The position numbers and the translations under genes are program-made. A stretch of DNA of 64,000 nt, taken from positions 149,822 through 213,821 of the forward strand of contig DATEMU010000004.1 in NCBI GenBank assembly GCA_035275405.1, read 5' to 3'. Source of the DNA: Phycisphaerae bacterium (GTDB taxonomy: Bacteria > Planctomycetota > Phycisphaerae > UBA1845 > UTPLA1). This document shows, piece after piece, positions 16,803 to 26,418 of the stretch (the first letter of the stretch is position 1; each line of letters begins with the position of its first letter). The notes beneath the pieces are model-generated. The model worked only from the letters and a program-made list of their open reading frames with translations. It did no database searches and was not told the origin of the DNA.

Positions 16803-18968
16803 ATGAGTACTGCACCATTTACCGCCAAGCCGAATGCCTTTGATCCTGTCATCCACGGATTCGAATACGCGGTCGACGCGTTTCAGCGATCCATCCTGTT
16901 CTGGGATGTGCTGCGACAACGCGGCAACAACTACCTGGACCATAAAAAAAAGGGGCAACCCCCAATTCTTCAATTCGAATACGAGACGATCATCGACGGG
17001 CGAACTCTCGAGCAGCCCGTCAACTACGCCCTGCTGCGGATCAAGCCCGAGCCGGGAAAGCCGACTGATCCGCGCAAGCGACCGTACGTCATCGTCGATC
17101 CGCGCGCGGGACATGGGCCGGGCATCGGCGGGTCGAAGCACGATTCGCAGGTCGGCGTGGCGTTGCGCGCGGGGCATCCCGTTTATTTTGTGACCTTCTT
17201 CCCGGAGCCGATGTCGGGACAGAAGCTGCGCGATGTCGCCGCGGCCGAGGCGCACTTCATCGAAGAGGTCGCGCGACGGCATCCGAATGCCCAGGGCAAG
17301 CCGTGTGTCGTCGGAAACTGCCAGGCCGGATGGGCCGTCGCGGCGCTGGCGGCAGTGCGACCGGACATCATGGGCCCGGTCATCCTCAACGGCGCGCCGC
17401 TTTCGTACTGGGGCGGGGCCTCGGGCCAGAACCCGATGCGCTATGCGGGCGGTCTCTTGGGCGGGAAGTGGCTGGAGTCAATGGCTTGCGACCTGGGCGA
17501 CGGCCTGTTTGATGGCGCGCATCTGGTTTCAAACTTCGAGAACCTCGATCCGGCCAACACGTTTTGGAAGAAATACTACAACCTCTATTCGAAGATCGAC
17601 ACGGAGGCCCCCCGGTTCCTGGGGTTTGAAACCTGGTGGGGCGGTTATTTCCTGATGAACCGGGAAGAAATCGACGCCATCGTATCCGAACTGTTCATTG
17701 GGAATAAGCTGGCGACCGGGCGGATCGCGAGTCCCGACGGAAAGACGGTGGACCTCCGCAACATCCGTTCGCCCATCGTCGTGTTCGCTTCGCAGGGCGA
17801 CAACATCACGCCGCCTCAGCAAGCACTGAACTGGATCGAAGATGTGTACGGCGACGAGCAGGCGATCATCGCCAATGACCAGGTGATCGTGTACATGGTC
17901 CATGAGGACATCGGGCACCTGGGCATCTTCGTTTCGGGGCGCGTGGCGGCGAAAGAGCACAAGGAGATGGTCGAGACGCTGGAGATGATCGACGCCCTGC
18001 CGGCGGGACTTTACGAGATGATCATCGAGCGCAAGGATTCCTCTGCCAAGCGCGCTGACTTGGAACCCGGCGACTACCTCGTGCGGTTCGAGGCGCGGAA
18101 GATGGACGACATCCGCTCGCTGGAAGATACCCGCAAAGACGAGGAGGCCTTTCAGACCGTCGAGGCCGTCTCCGAAGTCAATGATCAGCTCTACAAGACA
18201 TTCGTCAGCCCGTGGGTGCAGGCCATGTCACCGCCGTGGGCCGAGACGTTGCGAAATCTCCACCCGTTGCGCACTAAGTATGAGTGGTTCTCCGATCGGA
18301 ATCCGCTGTTGGCGCCGGTTTCGGCGACGGCCGATGTCGTGCGGGAAAACCGCCTCCCTGTGAAGGCGGACAATCCGTTCCTGGCGTTTGAAAAGATGGC
18401 TTCGGAGGCCATCACCTCCTCGCTCGATGCATTCCGCGACCTGCGTGACACGTGGAGCGAGGGCGTTTTCAAGATGATGTATGGGCCGTTGGGTTTCGGC
18501 GCAATCTACCCGCCCAAACCTCGCGCTACGACACCCGCCGCACCCACCGAGTCTTCAGCCGCGTTTCCGGACGAAGACTATGAATCGGGCGGACCCCTGG
18601 CGGCCGTTCTCCGTATGATCGCAGCGGCGGTGATCGAAGTCGGCGTCTTCGATCGCCGATCTGCACGGGTGTTCCGCGCCTTACTGGAAAAAAGCCAGTT
18701 CAAAGACACCCAGCCGGAAGAGGTGCGGACGATCTTTAAGCAGCAGGCCCGGTTGTTGCGACAAAATCGGGACCGCGCCCTCGAGGCACTGGCGGTGATG
18801 CTCCCCACCCGGGAGGTGCGCCGCCTTGCTGTCGATGTTGTACGACAGATACTGCTTCTGGCCCCCGACGACATTCGCGTCGACCGCCCCTTGGCCAAAA
18901 AACTCTCAGACGTGCTGGATATGAACCTGCGGGAATTGCCCGAGTCGGCGGCCCTCGCCGCCGTATGA
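16803..18968 (+). CDS. DUF3141 protein (PHA synthase-like alpha/beta hydrolase fold)
   Basis: A 721-residue protein of the DUF3141 family, whose first 400 residues resemble polyhydroxyalkanoate synthases. The nucleophile elbow reads VVGNCQAGWA with Cys173 in place of the usual serine, as in PHA synthases, and VFASQGDNITPPQQAL near residue 340 provides the expected Asp region. The C-terminal third is helical and unassigned. In many proteobacteria DUF3141 genes sit with phosphotransacetylase, acetate kinase, FabI and phosphoketolase genes, exactly as here, but the role is not established. Acyl transfer or storage-polymer chemistry from acetyl-CoA is a reasonable guess. Its TGA overlaps the next ATG (ATGA). 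Confidence 0.85.
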   Translation: MSTAPFTAKPNAFDPVIHGFEYAVDAFQRSILFWDVLRQRGNNYLDHKKKGQPPILQFEYETIIDGRTLEQPVNYALLRIKPEPGKPTDPRKRPYVIVDPRAGHGPGIGGSKHDSQVGVALRAGHPVYFVTFFPEPMSGQKLRDVAAAEAHFIEEVARRHPNAQGKPCVVGNCQAGWAVAALAAVRPDIMGPVILNGAPLSYWGGASGQNPMRYAGGLLGGKWLESMACDLGDGLFDGAHLVSNFENLDPANTFWKKYYNLYSKIDTEAPRFLGFETWWGGYFLMNREEIDAIVSELFIGNKLATGRIASPDGKTVDLRNIRSPIVVFASQGDNITPPQQALNWIEDVYGDEQAIIANDQVIVYMVHEDIGHLGIFVSGRVAAKEHKEMVETLEMIDALPAGLYEMIIERKDSSAKRADLEPGDYLVRFEARKMDDIRSLEDTRKDEEAFQTVEAVSEVNDQLYKTFVSPWVQAMSPPWAETLRNLHPLRTKYEWFSDRNPLLAPVSATADVVRENRLPVKADNPFLAFEKMASEAITSSLDAFRDLRDTWSEGVFKMMYGPLGFGAIYPPKPRATTPAAPTESSAAFPDEDYESGGPLAAVLRMIAAAVIEVGVFDRRSARVFRALLEKSQFKDTQPEEVRTIFKQQARLLRQNRDRALEALAVMLPTREVRRLAVDVVRQILLLAPDDIRVDRPLAKKLSDVLDMNLRELPESAALAAV

Positions 18969-19963
18969 CGGATGCAAAGGTGAACATCATGAGCGCAGCA
19001 GCAACGATGGACTCAAAAACCGAACGACGCCACGACGCCTACGAGAAATTACTTCAACGATGCCGGGCGCTCGAGCCGGTGGTGACGGCCGTGGCGTATC
19101 CGTGTGAGGAAACGGCGTTGACCGGTCCCGTGGAGGCGGCCGAAGCTCGGCTGATCAAGCCGATTCTGGTGGGTCCGCGGCAGAAGATCCGCGACGTCGC
19201 CAAGTCCGCGGGATTGACGATCGATTGCTACGAAATTGTGGATGTGCCCGACAGCCACGCGGCGGCGGCGAAGGCGGTCGAACTCGTCCGCTCGGCCCGC
19301 GCCGAGATTCTGATGAAGGGCAGCCTGCACACGGACGAATTTATGGGCGCCATCGTTGCTTCGGCCACGGGGCTGCGCACCGGTCGGCGGATCAGCCACG
19401 CATTTGTCATGTCCGTCCCGACCTATTCCAAGGCTCTGATCATTACTGATTCGGCAATCAACATCGCCCCGACCCTCGACGACAAGCGGGACATCTGCCA
19501 GAACGCGATCGACCTGGCCCATAGCCTGGGTCTGGAGTTGCCAAAGGTCGCCATTCTCTCCGCAGTCGAGACAGTTACCACGAAAATTCCCTCGACGATC
19601 GACGCGGCGGCGCTGTGCAAAATGGCTGACCGCGGACAGATTACCGGCGCGTTGCTTGACGGGCCGCTGGCCATGGACAACGCGATCAATCTCGAAGCGG
19701 CCCATACCAAGGGGATCGATTCGGCGGTCGCGGGCGACGCGGATATCCTCATCGCCCCCGATTTGGAGGCAGGGAACATCCTGGCCAAACAGTTGACATT
19801 CCTGGCGAAGGCCGACGCCGCCGGATTGGTGCTAGGCGCGCGCGTTCCCATCATCCTCACGAGCCGCGCCGACAGCGTGCGCGTGCGCATGGCCTCCTGC
19901 GGTGTCGCGCTGCTGGTCGCGCACGCGCGGCGGACCGGCCAAGCCGTCGGCAACGCCTCTTGA
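18965..19963 (+). CDS. Phosphate acetyltransferase / butyryltransferase family protein
   Basis: Interconverts acetyl phosphate and acetyl-CoA (or a related acyl pair). The 332 residues cover the PTA_PTB domain: ALTGPVEAAEARLIKPILVG near the start, ILMKGSLHTDEFM with the conserved Lys-Gly, ALIITDSAINIAPT, and AGDADILIAPDLEAGN. Homologues in DUF3141 clusters are often fused to an N-terminal MaoC hydratase domain and called bifunctional; that domain is absent here. The first ATG overlaps the upstream stop. A second ATG nine codons in, behind AAAGGTGAAC, is an equally good start. It links phosphoketolase output to acetyl-CoA. Confidence 0.88.
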   Translation: MTDAKVNIMSAAATMDSKTERRHDAYEKLLQRCRALEPVVTAVAYPCEETALTGPVEAAEARLIKPILVGPRQKIRDVAKSAGLTIDCYEIVDVPDSHAAAAKAVELVRSARAEILMKGSLHTDEFMGAIVASATGLRTGRRISHAFVMSVPTYSKALIITDSAINIAPTLDDKRDICQNAIDLAHSLGLELPKVAILSAVETVTTKIPSTIDAAALCKMADRGQITGALLDGPLAMDNAINLEAAHTKGIDSAVAGDADILIAPDLEAGNILAKQLTFLAKADAAGLVLGARVPIILTSRADSVRVRMASCGVALLVAHARRTGQAVGNAS

Positions 19964-19987
19964 CCCAGGCAACAAGGAGTATCGCCC

Positions 19988-20767
19988 ATGGCTGACATTT
20001 CCTCGCCACCGTTACTCGGGCGAAAGGCGCTGGTGCTCGGAGTGGCCAACGAGCACTCGATCGCCTTCGGTTGTGCCCGTGCCTTCCGGAAGGTCGGCGC
20101 CGAATTAGCCCTCACGTACCTGAACGAAAAGGCCAAGCCATTCGTCGAGCCGTTGGCCCGGCAGTTGGAGGCCGCCATCTTCGAACCTCTCGACGTGCAG
20201 AAGCCCGGACAACTCGAAGCAGTTTTCGAGCGCATTCGACAGACCTGGGGCCGACTGGACATCGCCCTCCACTCGATCGCCTTTGCGCCGAAGGAGGACC
20301 TCCAAGGCGGCCTGCTCAACTGTTCGCCGGAAGGATTCTCGCTGGCCATGGACGTGTCCTGCCATTCGTTCGTTCGGATGGCACGATTAGCGGCCCCGCT
20401 CATGAACGACGGCGGGACGCTCCTTGCCATGAGTTACCACGGCGCGAACAAGGTCGTTCCCAACTACGCCGTAATGGGCCCGGTGAAGGCGGCGTTGGAG
20501 GCGGCTGTGCGCTACCTGGCCCATGAACTGGGGCCGAAAGGAATCCGCGTCCACGCCATCTCTCCCGGCCCGATTAAGACGCGCGCCGCGTCCGGTCTCA
20601 AGGACTTCGACTTGTTATTGAACAATGCGGCGAATCGCGCGCCGGTCGGGGAACTGGTCGACATTGACGACGTCGGTATGACTGCCGCATATCTGGCGAC
20701 ACCATACGCCCGCCGCGTCACTGGCAGCACGACCTACGTCGATGGCGGACTGAGCATAATGGGTTAG
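19988..20767 (+). CDS. fabI: Enoyl-[acyl-carrier-protein] reductase, FabI family
   Basis: A short-chain dehydrogenase-type enoyl reductase of 259 residues. The FabI nucleotide site VLGVANEHSIAFG is present, as is the catalytic Tyr-x6-Lys in PNYAVMGPVKAALE and the late RRVTGSTTYVDGG. A clean AAGGAG ribosome site lies 8 bases before the ATG. Its place between phosphotransacetylase and acetate kinase suggests a dedicated paralogue rather than the housekeeping fatty-acid enzyme, though that needs the rest of the genome. It could reduce crotonyl- or other enoyl thioesters in a pathway with the DUF3141 protein. Confidence 0.9.
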   Translation: MADISSPPLLGRKALVLGVANEHSIAFGCARAFRKVGAELALTYLNEKAKPFVEPLARQLEAAIFEPLDVQKPGQLEAVFERIRQTWGRLDIALHSIAFAPKEDLQGGLLNCSPEGFSLAMDVSCHSFVRMARLAAPLMNDGGTLLAMSYHGANKVVPNYAVMGPVKAALEAAVRYLAHELGPKGIRVHAISPGPIKTRAASGLKDFDLLLNNAANRAPVGELVDIDDVGMTAAYLATPYARRVTGSTTYVDGGLSIMG

Positions 20768-20812
20768 GGAACAGCGACGCACCAGACCAATGCTCATTGA
20801 AGGAATGATCCT

Positions 20813-22021
20813 ATGAATGATGCCATCATTGTTCTCAACGCCGGTTCGTCGAGCCTGAAGTTCTCGATTTATGCGATGGTCGATCAGCGACTGGACCTCA
20901 AAGCGCGGGGACAAATCGAGGGCCTCGGCACGGCGCCGCACTTCAAAGCCAAGGATTGCGACGGTCGGTCGTTGGCGGACCACACCCTGGGAGAATCGTC
21001 TGCGAAGTTCGGTCATCCCGAGGCCTTCGCACATTTGGCGGAGTGGGTGCGGTCGGAGTTTGGCGGGCAATTGAGGGCTGTGGCCATCGGCCATCGCATT
21101 GCCCACGGCGGGCCGGATTTCGTCAAAGCGACGCGGATCGATGACGACGTCTTGTCGCGATTGGAGCAGCTCATCCCTCTGGTGCCCCTCCATCAACCGC
21201 ACAACATCGCCGCCATCAAGGCCGTCGCCAAACTGCGACCCGACATGACTCAGGTCGCCTGCTTCGACACGGCCTTTCACCAGGGTCGGGCAAAAGTGAC
21301 CGAGCGATTGGGACTGCCCGACCAGATGTTTCGGCGGGGGGTGCGCCGCTGGGGCTTCCACGGCCTCTCCTACGAATCCATTTCGCGGCAATTCCGGGAG
21401 ATCGCCCCCGAAGTCGCGGCCGGCCGCGTGATCGTCGCACACCTGGGCAGCGGGGCGAGCCTGTGCGCGATGAATAATGGCCGCAGCGTGGAAACCACGA
21501 TGGGTTTCTCCGCGCTGGACGGCGTGCCGATGGGGACGCGTTGCGGGAGCCTCGACCCCGGCGTCATCCTCTATCTCTTGCGGGAGGGCTGGGACCTCGA
21601 ACGCCTCGAGGATCTGCTCTACAAGAAATCCGGGCTCCTGGGAATCTCGACCGTCAGTAATGATGTGCGCGTTCTACTCGATAACAGCAATCCGCTTGCA
21701 GCGGACGCGATTGAGTACTTCGTCTATCGCGTCGTACGCGAAATCGGATCGTTAGCAGCGGCGCTGGGCGGATTGGATGCGCTGATCTTCACGGCGGGTA
21801 TTGGTGAGAATTCTCCCGTGATACGCGAGCGCGTGTGCCTGGGCGCGGCTTGGCTCGGAATTGACATCGATCGCGAGGCTAACCGGCAAAACAAACGGCG
21901 CATATCAATGCCCGGGCCGAAACCGTCCGTCTGGATGATCCCGACGGATGAGGAAGGCGTGATTGCCTCCCAAACGAATGAAATCGTCTGCGCAATGGCG
22001 AACCGGACGAGAAACGATTAG
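20813..22021 (+). CDS. ackA: Acetate kinase
   Basis: Transfers phosphate from acetyl phosphate to ADP, releasing acetate and ATP. All family marks are present in the 402 residues: VLNAGSSSLKFSIY at the N-terminus, VGHRI-like VAIGHRIAHGG, FDTAFHQ, RRWGFHGLSY, and VAHLGSGASLCAMNNGRS. Last gene of the operon. Together with phosphoketolase it would give substrate-level ATP from pentose phosphates, and with phosphotransacetylase it would allow acetate uptake. Confidence 0.96.
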   Translation: MNDAIIVLNAGSSSLKFSIYAMVDQRLDLKARGQIEGLGTAPHFKAKDCDGRSLADHTLGESSAKFGHPEAFAHLAEWVRSEFGGQLRAVAIGHRIAHGGPDFVKATRIDDDVLSRLEQLIPLVPLHQPHNIAAIKAVAKLRPDMTQVACFDTAFHQGRAKVTERLGLPDQMFRRGVRRWGFHGLSYESISRQFREIAPEVAAGRVIVAHLGSGASLCAMNNGRSVETTMGFSALDGVPMGTRCGSLDPGVILYLLREGWDLERLEDLLYKKSGLLGISTVSNDVRVLLDNSNPLAADAIEYFVYRVVREIGSLAAALGGLDALIFTAGIGENSPVIRERVCLGAAWLGIDIDREANRQNKRRISMPGPKPSVWMIPTDEEGVIASQTNEIVCAMANRTRND

Positions 22022-22050
22022 AATCGTCGCCTTAGCCTCTGGAGGAACTT

Positions 22051-23559
22051 ATGTTCATCAGATCGTTTATCTCCTCGCTCGTAATTTCCCTCGTTTGTTT
22101 TCTGGTTTCACCGGACAATTCGCTCGGCGACGCCCCTGACCTCGTCAACCGCGTTCCTCCCGGCGCCAACGTCATCGCCTATGTCAACGTGGAGGCGATG
22201 CTCAATAGCAAGGTAGCGCGGCAGGAGAATTGGCGCAGCATGATGTCGAACGCCTACTCCGCCGGGCCGCTGATCGTGCCGCCCGACGCGAAACAAGTGA
22301 TGATGGCCTCCTGGTTGGAGCCGACCACCGTGGAACCGATTTGGGAAGTCTCGGTCATTCAACTTTCCAAGCCCGTTTCCATGAAGCGCATCGCGAGTGA
22401 TGCGAACGGTTTTACGGACGCCCTGGGCGGCAAGTTGGCCGCGTGGTCGCCGGCGAACGCCTACTACGTTCGACTCGACAAACAGCTTCTCGGCGTCGTG
22501 TGTCCCGCGGATCGGCAATTCGCCGCGCGGTGGACCGCCGGAGCGGGCTCCAGCGCCGAGACGCTCTCACCATATCTGCGCGCGGCGGTGGACGAAATAA
22601 AGCAAGGAACGGGATATTTTTTCGCCCTCGATCTTCAGGACGCAGTCGGCGAAAAACGCGTCCGCCGCCGGTTAGACATGGGCGAATTCGATTGCCTGGC
22701 AGACAAAAAGTTTGACGCCCGCAAAGTCAGCGAGATCATCGCCAGCGTGAAGGGATTGAAACTGACGGTTGAAGTTCATGGCGATATTAGGGGCAAGTGT
22801 GCGATCGAATTCGGTCGCCCGGTCGCCGCCTTGTCCGCCTTTGCCCAGCCGTTGTTAATGGAGATTCTCGAAAAGGCCGGGGCCTCCATCGACGATATCG
22901 CGGGGTGGAAGTTCACAACGAGCGACACGTCAATCCTTGCCAGCGGTTCGCTTTCGACGGAGGGACTGCGCCTCCTGTGCAGCATTATCAATCCGCCCCA
23001 CCCGACGGACACCGAGGAAACCGCCGACCAACCCGGCGACGAGGGCAAATCGAAGGGCGAATCGCCGAGTAACGCCCAAGTCGCTGCGTCAAAACAGTAC
23101 TATCGGTCAGTTTCGAAAACCATTGATGGGTTCGGCGCGCGGGCGCGAACGGCCACGTCCCTGGCCAAGGGCGCCACCTACGTGGGGCGCGACGCCCGCA
23201 ATATCAGTCGCCTGCCGATTGTGAATGTCGACCCTGAATTGGTCCAATGGGGCGCCAGTGTGAGTTCGCAGTTGCTCCAGGTGGCCTCTACGCTCGGCGT
23301 AAGCGGCCTTCAGGCGCGCGCAAAGGCCGAGAGCATTCTGAATCCCTACGAAAGCGGCGGCTATCAGTCGGAACTGGAGATTCGGTCCGACCCCAATGCG
23401 GAAATCGATCGCCAGAACGCCGCGCGCCAGCGGCGCGCCGCCGTCGCCGAAGAAAAAACGAAGGCGCTGGAACAGGCCACTCAGATTCTGTTGCAGCTTG
23501 AAGCCGGGCGCTCGCAAATCCGGGCGGCGATGACGCAAAAATACAACGCGGAGTTCTAA
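22051..23559 (+). CDS. Exported protein of unknown function
   Basis: I do not recognise a family. The 502-residue product has a signal peptide (SFISSLVISLVCFLVSPDNSLGDA) and then a soluble region that starts VPPGANVIAYVNVEAML. This opening is common to large planctomycete exported proteins that are described only as hypothetical. A charged low-complexity linker (about residues 310-345) separates an N-terminal mixed alpha/beta part from a helical C-terminus rich in Ala, Gln and Arg, possibly coiled coil. GGAGGAAC five bases before the ATG fixes the start. It begins 29 bases after ackA but likely belongs with the two exported DUF2092 proteins downstream. Confidence 0.6.
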   Translation: MFIRSFISSLVISLVCFLVSPDNSLGDAPDLVNRVPPGANVIAYVNVEAMLNSKVARQENWRSMMSNAYSAGPLIVPPDAKQVMMASWLEPTTVEPIWEVSVIQLSKPVSMKRIASDANGFTDALGGKLAAWSPANAYYVRLDKQLLGVVCPADRQFAARWTAGAGSSAETLSPYLRAAVDEIKQGTGYFFALDLQDAVGEKRVRRRLDMGEFDCLADKKFDARKVSEIIASVKGLKLTVEVHGDIRGKCAIEFGRPVAALSAFAQPLLMEILEKAGASIDDIAGWKFTTSDTSILASGSLSTEGLRLLCSIINPPHPTDTEETADQPGDEGKSKGESPSNAQVAASKQYYRSVSKTIDGFGARARTATSLAKGATYVGRDARNISRLPIVNVDPELVQWGASVSSQLLQVASTLGVSGLQARAKAESILNPYESGGYQSELEIRSDPNAEIDRQNAARQRRAAVAEEKTKALEQATQILLQLEAGRSQIRAAMTQKYNAEF

Positions 23560-23622
23560 TCATTGCAGCATGCCGGTTTGTTCGCGGACATTGAGCAACG
23601 CCGATTGCCGGGAGGAGCGCTG

Positions 23623-24402
23623 ATGACTCGTCTTCGCCAATTCCTATCGCCCGGAATGCGGTTGGGCGTCCTGACCGCGGCGATAGCGGCGGGATGCGCG
23701 GCGCCGGAGCCGTTGACCCGGGAAGTGGATTCGGATGCGGATTCGCACATCAAGAGCATGTGCAAACTCCTGGACAGTGCCAAGGCGTTTCGATTCCAGG
23801 TGCAAGCGACCATGGACCGACCGGTCGACACCGGGCAGCTTGCCCAATTCCATCGCACCAGTGATATTACGGTCGTGCGTCCCGATCGGCTCTTCGCCAA
23901 TACAGAATCCGACGAAGGTTCGTGGTCGGTCTGGTATCGCGGCAAGTTACTGACGATTCTCGACCGGGACGAGAACACCTATGCGACCGAGACGGTGCCG
24001 GACCGCATCGGCGAGATGCTCGATTATCTGGCGGACGAACATGACATTGTCATGCCCATGGCCGACCTTCTGGTCGGGGGAACCTACGAATCACTGCTGG
24101 CGGAGGTAGAAGTCGGCGAATACGTCGGCCTTCATTCCGTGGCCGACACGCCGTGCCATCATCTCCTCTTTCACCAGGAAAACCTGGAATGGCAGATCTG
24201 GATCGACGCCGGCCAGCAGCCGCTGCCCCGAAAACTGGTGATCACTTACTTCGACGAGCCTGATGAGCCCCAATATGTCGCGACGATGGACAAATGGGAA
24301 CTCGCGCCGACCTGGTCCGAAGAGACCTTCACCTTCACGCCTCCCAACGGCGCTGCCAGTGTTTCGTTGTCGGACTTGGTCGCCTCGACCGAGGAGGACT
24401 GA
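23623..24402 (+). CDS. DUF2092 lipoprotein (LolA-like fold)
   Basis: A 259-residue predicted lipoprotein. The start behind GGAGGAGCG gives a basic N-terminus, a hydrophobic core and the lipobox IAAGCAAPEP. The rest is one DUF2092 domain: residues SMCKLLDSAKAFRFQVQAT open it, a central RLFANTESDEGSW and YDGK-like strand follow, and HHLLFHQENLEWQIWIDAG closes the sheet. DUF2092 proteins resemble the lipid-carrying LolA/LppX fold, so binding of a hydrophobic ligand in the periplasm is possible. The stop is one base away from the next ATG, whose protein carries a second copy of the same domain. Confidence 0.8.
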   Translation: MTRLRQFLSPGMRLGVLTAAIAAGCAAPEPLTREVDSDADSHIKSMCKLLDSAKAFRFQVQATMDRPVDTGQLAQFHRTSDITVVRPDRLFANTESDEGSWSVWYRGKLLTILDRDENTYATETVPDRIGEMLDYLADEHDIVMPMADLLVGGTYESLLAEVEVGEYVGLHSVADTPCHHLLFHQENLEWQIWIDAGQQPLPRKLVITYFDEPDEPQYVATMDKWELAPTWSEETFTFTPPNGAASVSLSDLVASTEED

Positions 24403-24403
24403 T

Positions 24404-26260
24404 ATGACTCGGGGAAAATATCTTCGGCTTGCCATAATCGGAATACTCGCGATTGCACTCCTGGATTGTGCCGCCTATGCCTTCGGACGCGGCGGGCGTG
24501 GCGGTGGAGGTCGTGGAGGCGGCGGCTCCCGTGGGGGAGGTTCTCGGGGCGGCTATCGCAGCAGCGGAGGCGGCAGCCGGTCGTCCTATTCCAACCACGG
24601 CAGTATCCGCTATTCAGGTTCTTCTCGATCGGGGTCGCGATCCTCTTCGCCCTCATACTCGCGCGGCGGCTCATCGTATGGAAGCGGGAGGTCATCGTAT
24701 GGTGGGTCGTCATACTCCCGGTCGTCGACGCCCTCTTACTCCGGTTCCAGATCGTCAACCGGGGCGGGAAGGTCATACGGAAGCTCCTATTCGAGGTCTT
24801 CAACGCCATCCTTTCGGTCGAGCGGAAGCGGCTATGGGCAGCGATCTTATGGCGGGGCCTACGGAAGCCGGTCCTACTCGCGACCCGCAACTCCTTCCTA
24901 CCGACCTTCGAACAGCGGATCAATCATTCACAGCGGATCCGCTACCGGACCGCGGGGCAACACGATCGCCGGCGCAGTCGGTCCGCGCGGTGGTACCGCG
25001 GTAGGAATCGAGGGCTCCCGAGGTGGCACGGCCGGCGCGATTCAGGGTCCGCGCGGCGGCGGCGCTGCACGCGTCGAAGGCCCGCGCGGCGGATCAGCCG
25101 GCGCTATCAAGGGCCCGCGCGGTGGCGGCGCTGCGGGCGTTCAAGGGCCCGGCGGCGGGACCGCCGGCGCGGTTCGTGGACCACGCGGGGCCGGCGCGGC
25201 GGGAGTCAGCGGCCCGCGTGGAGGAACGGCGGGCGCGGTATGGGGGCCAAACGGTCGCGACATTGCCGCCGGTCAGGGACCATACGGCAATCGCTTTGTC
25301 ACCAATCTCCCCGCTGGCGCCATTAATTATCCGTGGCGCGGACAGGACTATTGGCACTCGGGCTATGGTTGGTGGCGGCCAAGTTGGGTCGGCGACAGCA
25401 TGTACTACGGCTGGGCCTATCCGCCCATCGGATACTGGTACTCGTCGTTGCCTGACGACAACGAATCGGTCGTCATCAACAACACGACCTATTACGAGTC
25501 CGAGGGGGTGTATTACCAGGAGGGTGAACAGGAGGGGCAGAAGGGATATGTCGTCGCCGAAGCGCCCGTCGCCGCGGACGCCCCGGATGCTTCCGCCGCC
25601 GATGAGGTCGAAAACCCTTACAAGATCCTCAAGAACATGTGCATCTACGTGGCGAACCTCGATCGATTCACCGCTGACGCCAGTACGACGCACGATCAGG
25701 TGCGGGAAACAGGCGAAAAGGTCCAAGTCTCGTCCCGCCGCAAGATCAGCGTCAGCCGACCGGACAAGATCGCCGTGGATGTGAAGGATGACAACGGTGA
25801 GCGACGGGTCGTGTACGACGGCCAGACGGTATCGATGCTCGATCGCACGAAAAACATCTACACGGCGGTGGAGGTACCCAATACCATCGACGGCGCGCTC
25901 GACAAACTCGCCCAGGATTACAACATCATCCTGCCCTTGGGAGATCTCCTCTACAAGGATCTCTACGATCGCATGGAAGCGAGAGCGGCGTCCGGGCAAT
26001 ACCTTGGAATCCATCAGGCGGGCGAATTCAAGTGCCACCACCTGGCCTTCACGACGGAATCCTCGAGCTGGCAAATCTGGATTGACGCCGGCAACGTTCC
26101 CATCCCACGGAGAATCACGATCGACTACGGCCAGGGTGCCGATCGCTCGCGTTATTCCGCGGACATCGTGGAGTGGACCCCGTGGACCACTTTTTCGGCG
26201 GAGACGTTTGCGTTTACGCTGCCGCCCGACGTCAATCGCTTTGAATTCGAGGCAAACTGA
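24404..26260 (+). CDS. Exported Gly/Ser-rich protein with collagen-like repeats and C-terminal DUF2092 domain
   Basis: A 618-residue exported protein in four parts. Residues 1-26 are a signal peptide (AYA cut site; a Cys is near but without a proper lipobox). Residues about 27-180 are an extreme Gly/Ser/Arg/Tyr low-complexity region. Residues about 182-302 hold eleven 11-residue GPRGG-type units. Residues about 400-618 form a DUF2092 domain like that of the protein encoded just upstream, including CHHLAF and SSWQIWIDAGN. The two DUF2092 genes look like a duplication in which one copy gained a long surface stalk. The ATG sits one base after the upstream stop behind GGAGGAC. A surface or sheath role is inferred from composition only. 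Confidence 0.75.
   Translation: MTRGKYLRLAIIGILAIALLDCAAYAFGRGGRGGGGRGGGGSRGGGSRGGYRSSGGGSRSSYSNHGSIRYSGSSRSGSRSSSPSYSRGGSSYGSGRSSYGGSSYSRSSTPSYSGSRSSTGAGRSYGSSYSRSSTPSFRSSGSGYGQRSYGGAYGSRSYSRPATPSYRPSNSGSIIHSGSATGPRGNTIAGAVGPRGGTAVGIEGSRGGTAGAIQGPRGGGAARVEGPRGGSAGAIKGPRGGGAAGVQGPGGGTAGAVRGPRGAGAAGVSGPRGGTAGAVWGPNGRDIAAGQGPYGNRFVTNLPAGAINYPWRGQDYWHSGYGWWRPSWVGDSMYYGWAYPPIGYWYSSLPDDNESVVINNTTYYESEGVYYQEGEQEGQKGYVVAEAPVAADAPDASAADEVENPYKILKNMCIYVANLDRFTADASTTHDQVRETGEKVQVSSRRKISVSRPDKIAVDVKDDNGERRVVYDGQTVSMLDRTKNIYTAVEVPNTIDGALDKLAQDYNIILPLGDLLYKDLYDRMEARAASGQYLGIHQAGEFKCHHLAFTTESSSWQIWIDAGNVPIPRRITIDYGQGADRSRYSADIVEWTPWTTFSAETFAFTLPPDVNRFEFEAN
24947..25309 (+). repeat. Eleven 33-base tandem repeats coding for GPRGG-type units
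   Basis: Eleven in-frame units of 33 bases each encode an 11-residue pattern close to GPRGGTAGAIx. The first and the last two have drifted most (for example GPNGRDIAAGQ). Alternate units favour TAGA and GAAG cores, as if the unit was once 66 bases. Confidence 0.85.
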
Positions 26261-26418
26261 CGTCACCGGCCATGCGGTGCAGTTGCCGCGACACCGACTT
26301 GGATTGATAATGGCTCATGGAGGGTGACCCGCGCATCGGATTCCTGCCGCAAAAGGCCTCGCGTGTCGATGCCATCGACGCAGTCCGTTCTAGCTGATAT
26401 TTGTTGCCATGTTTCCCT

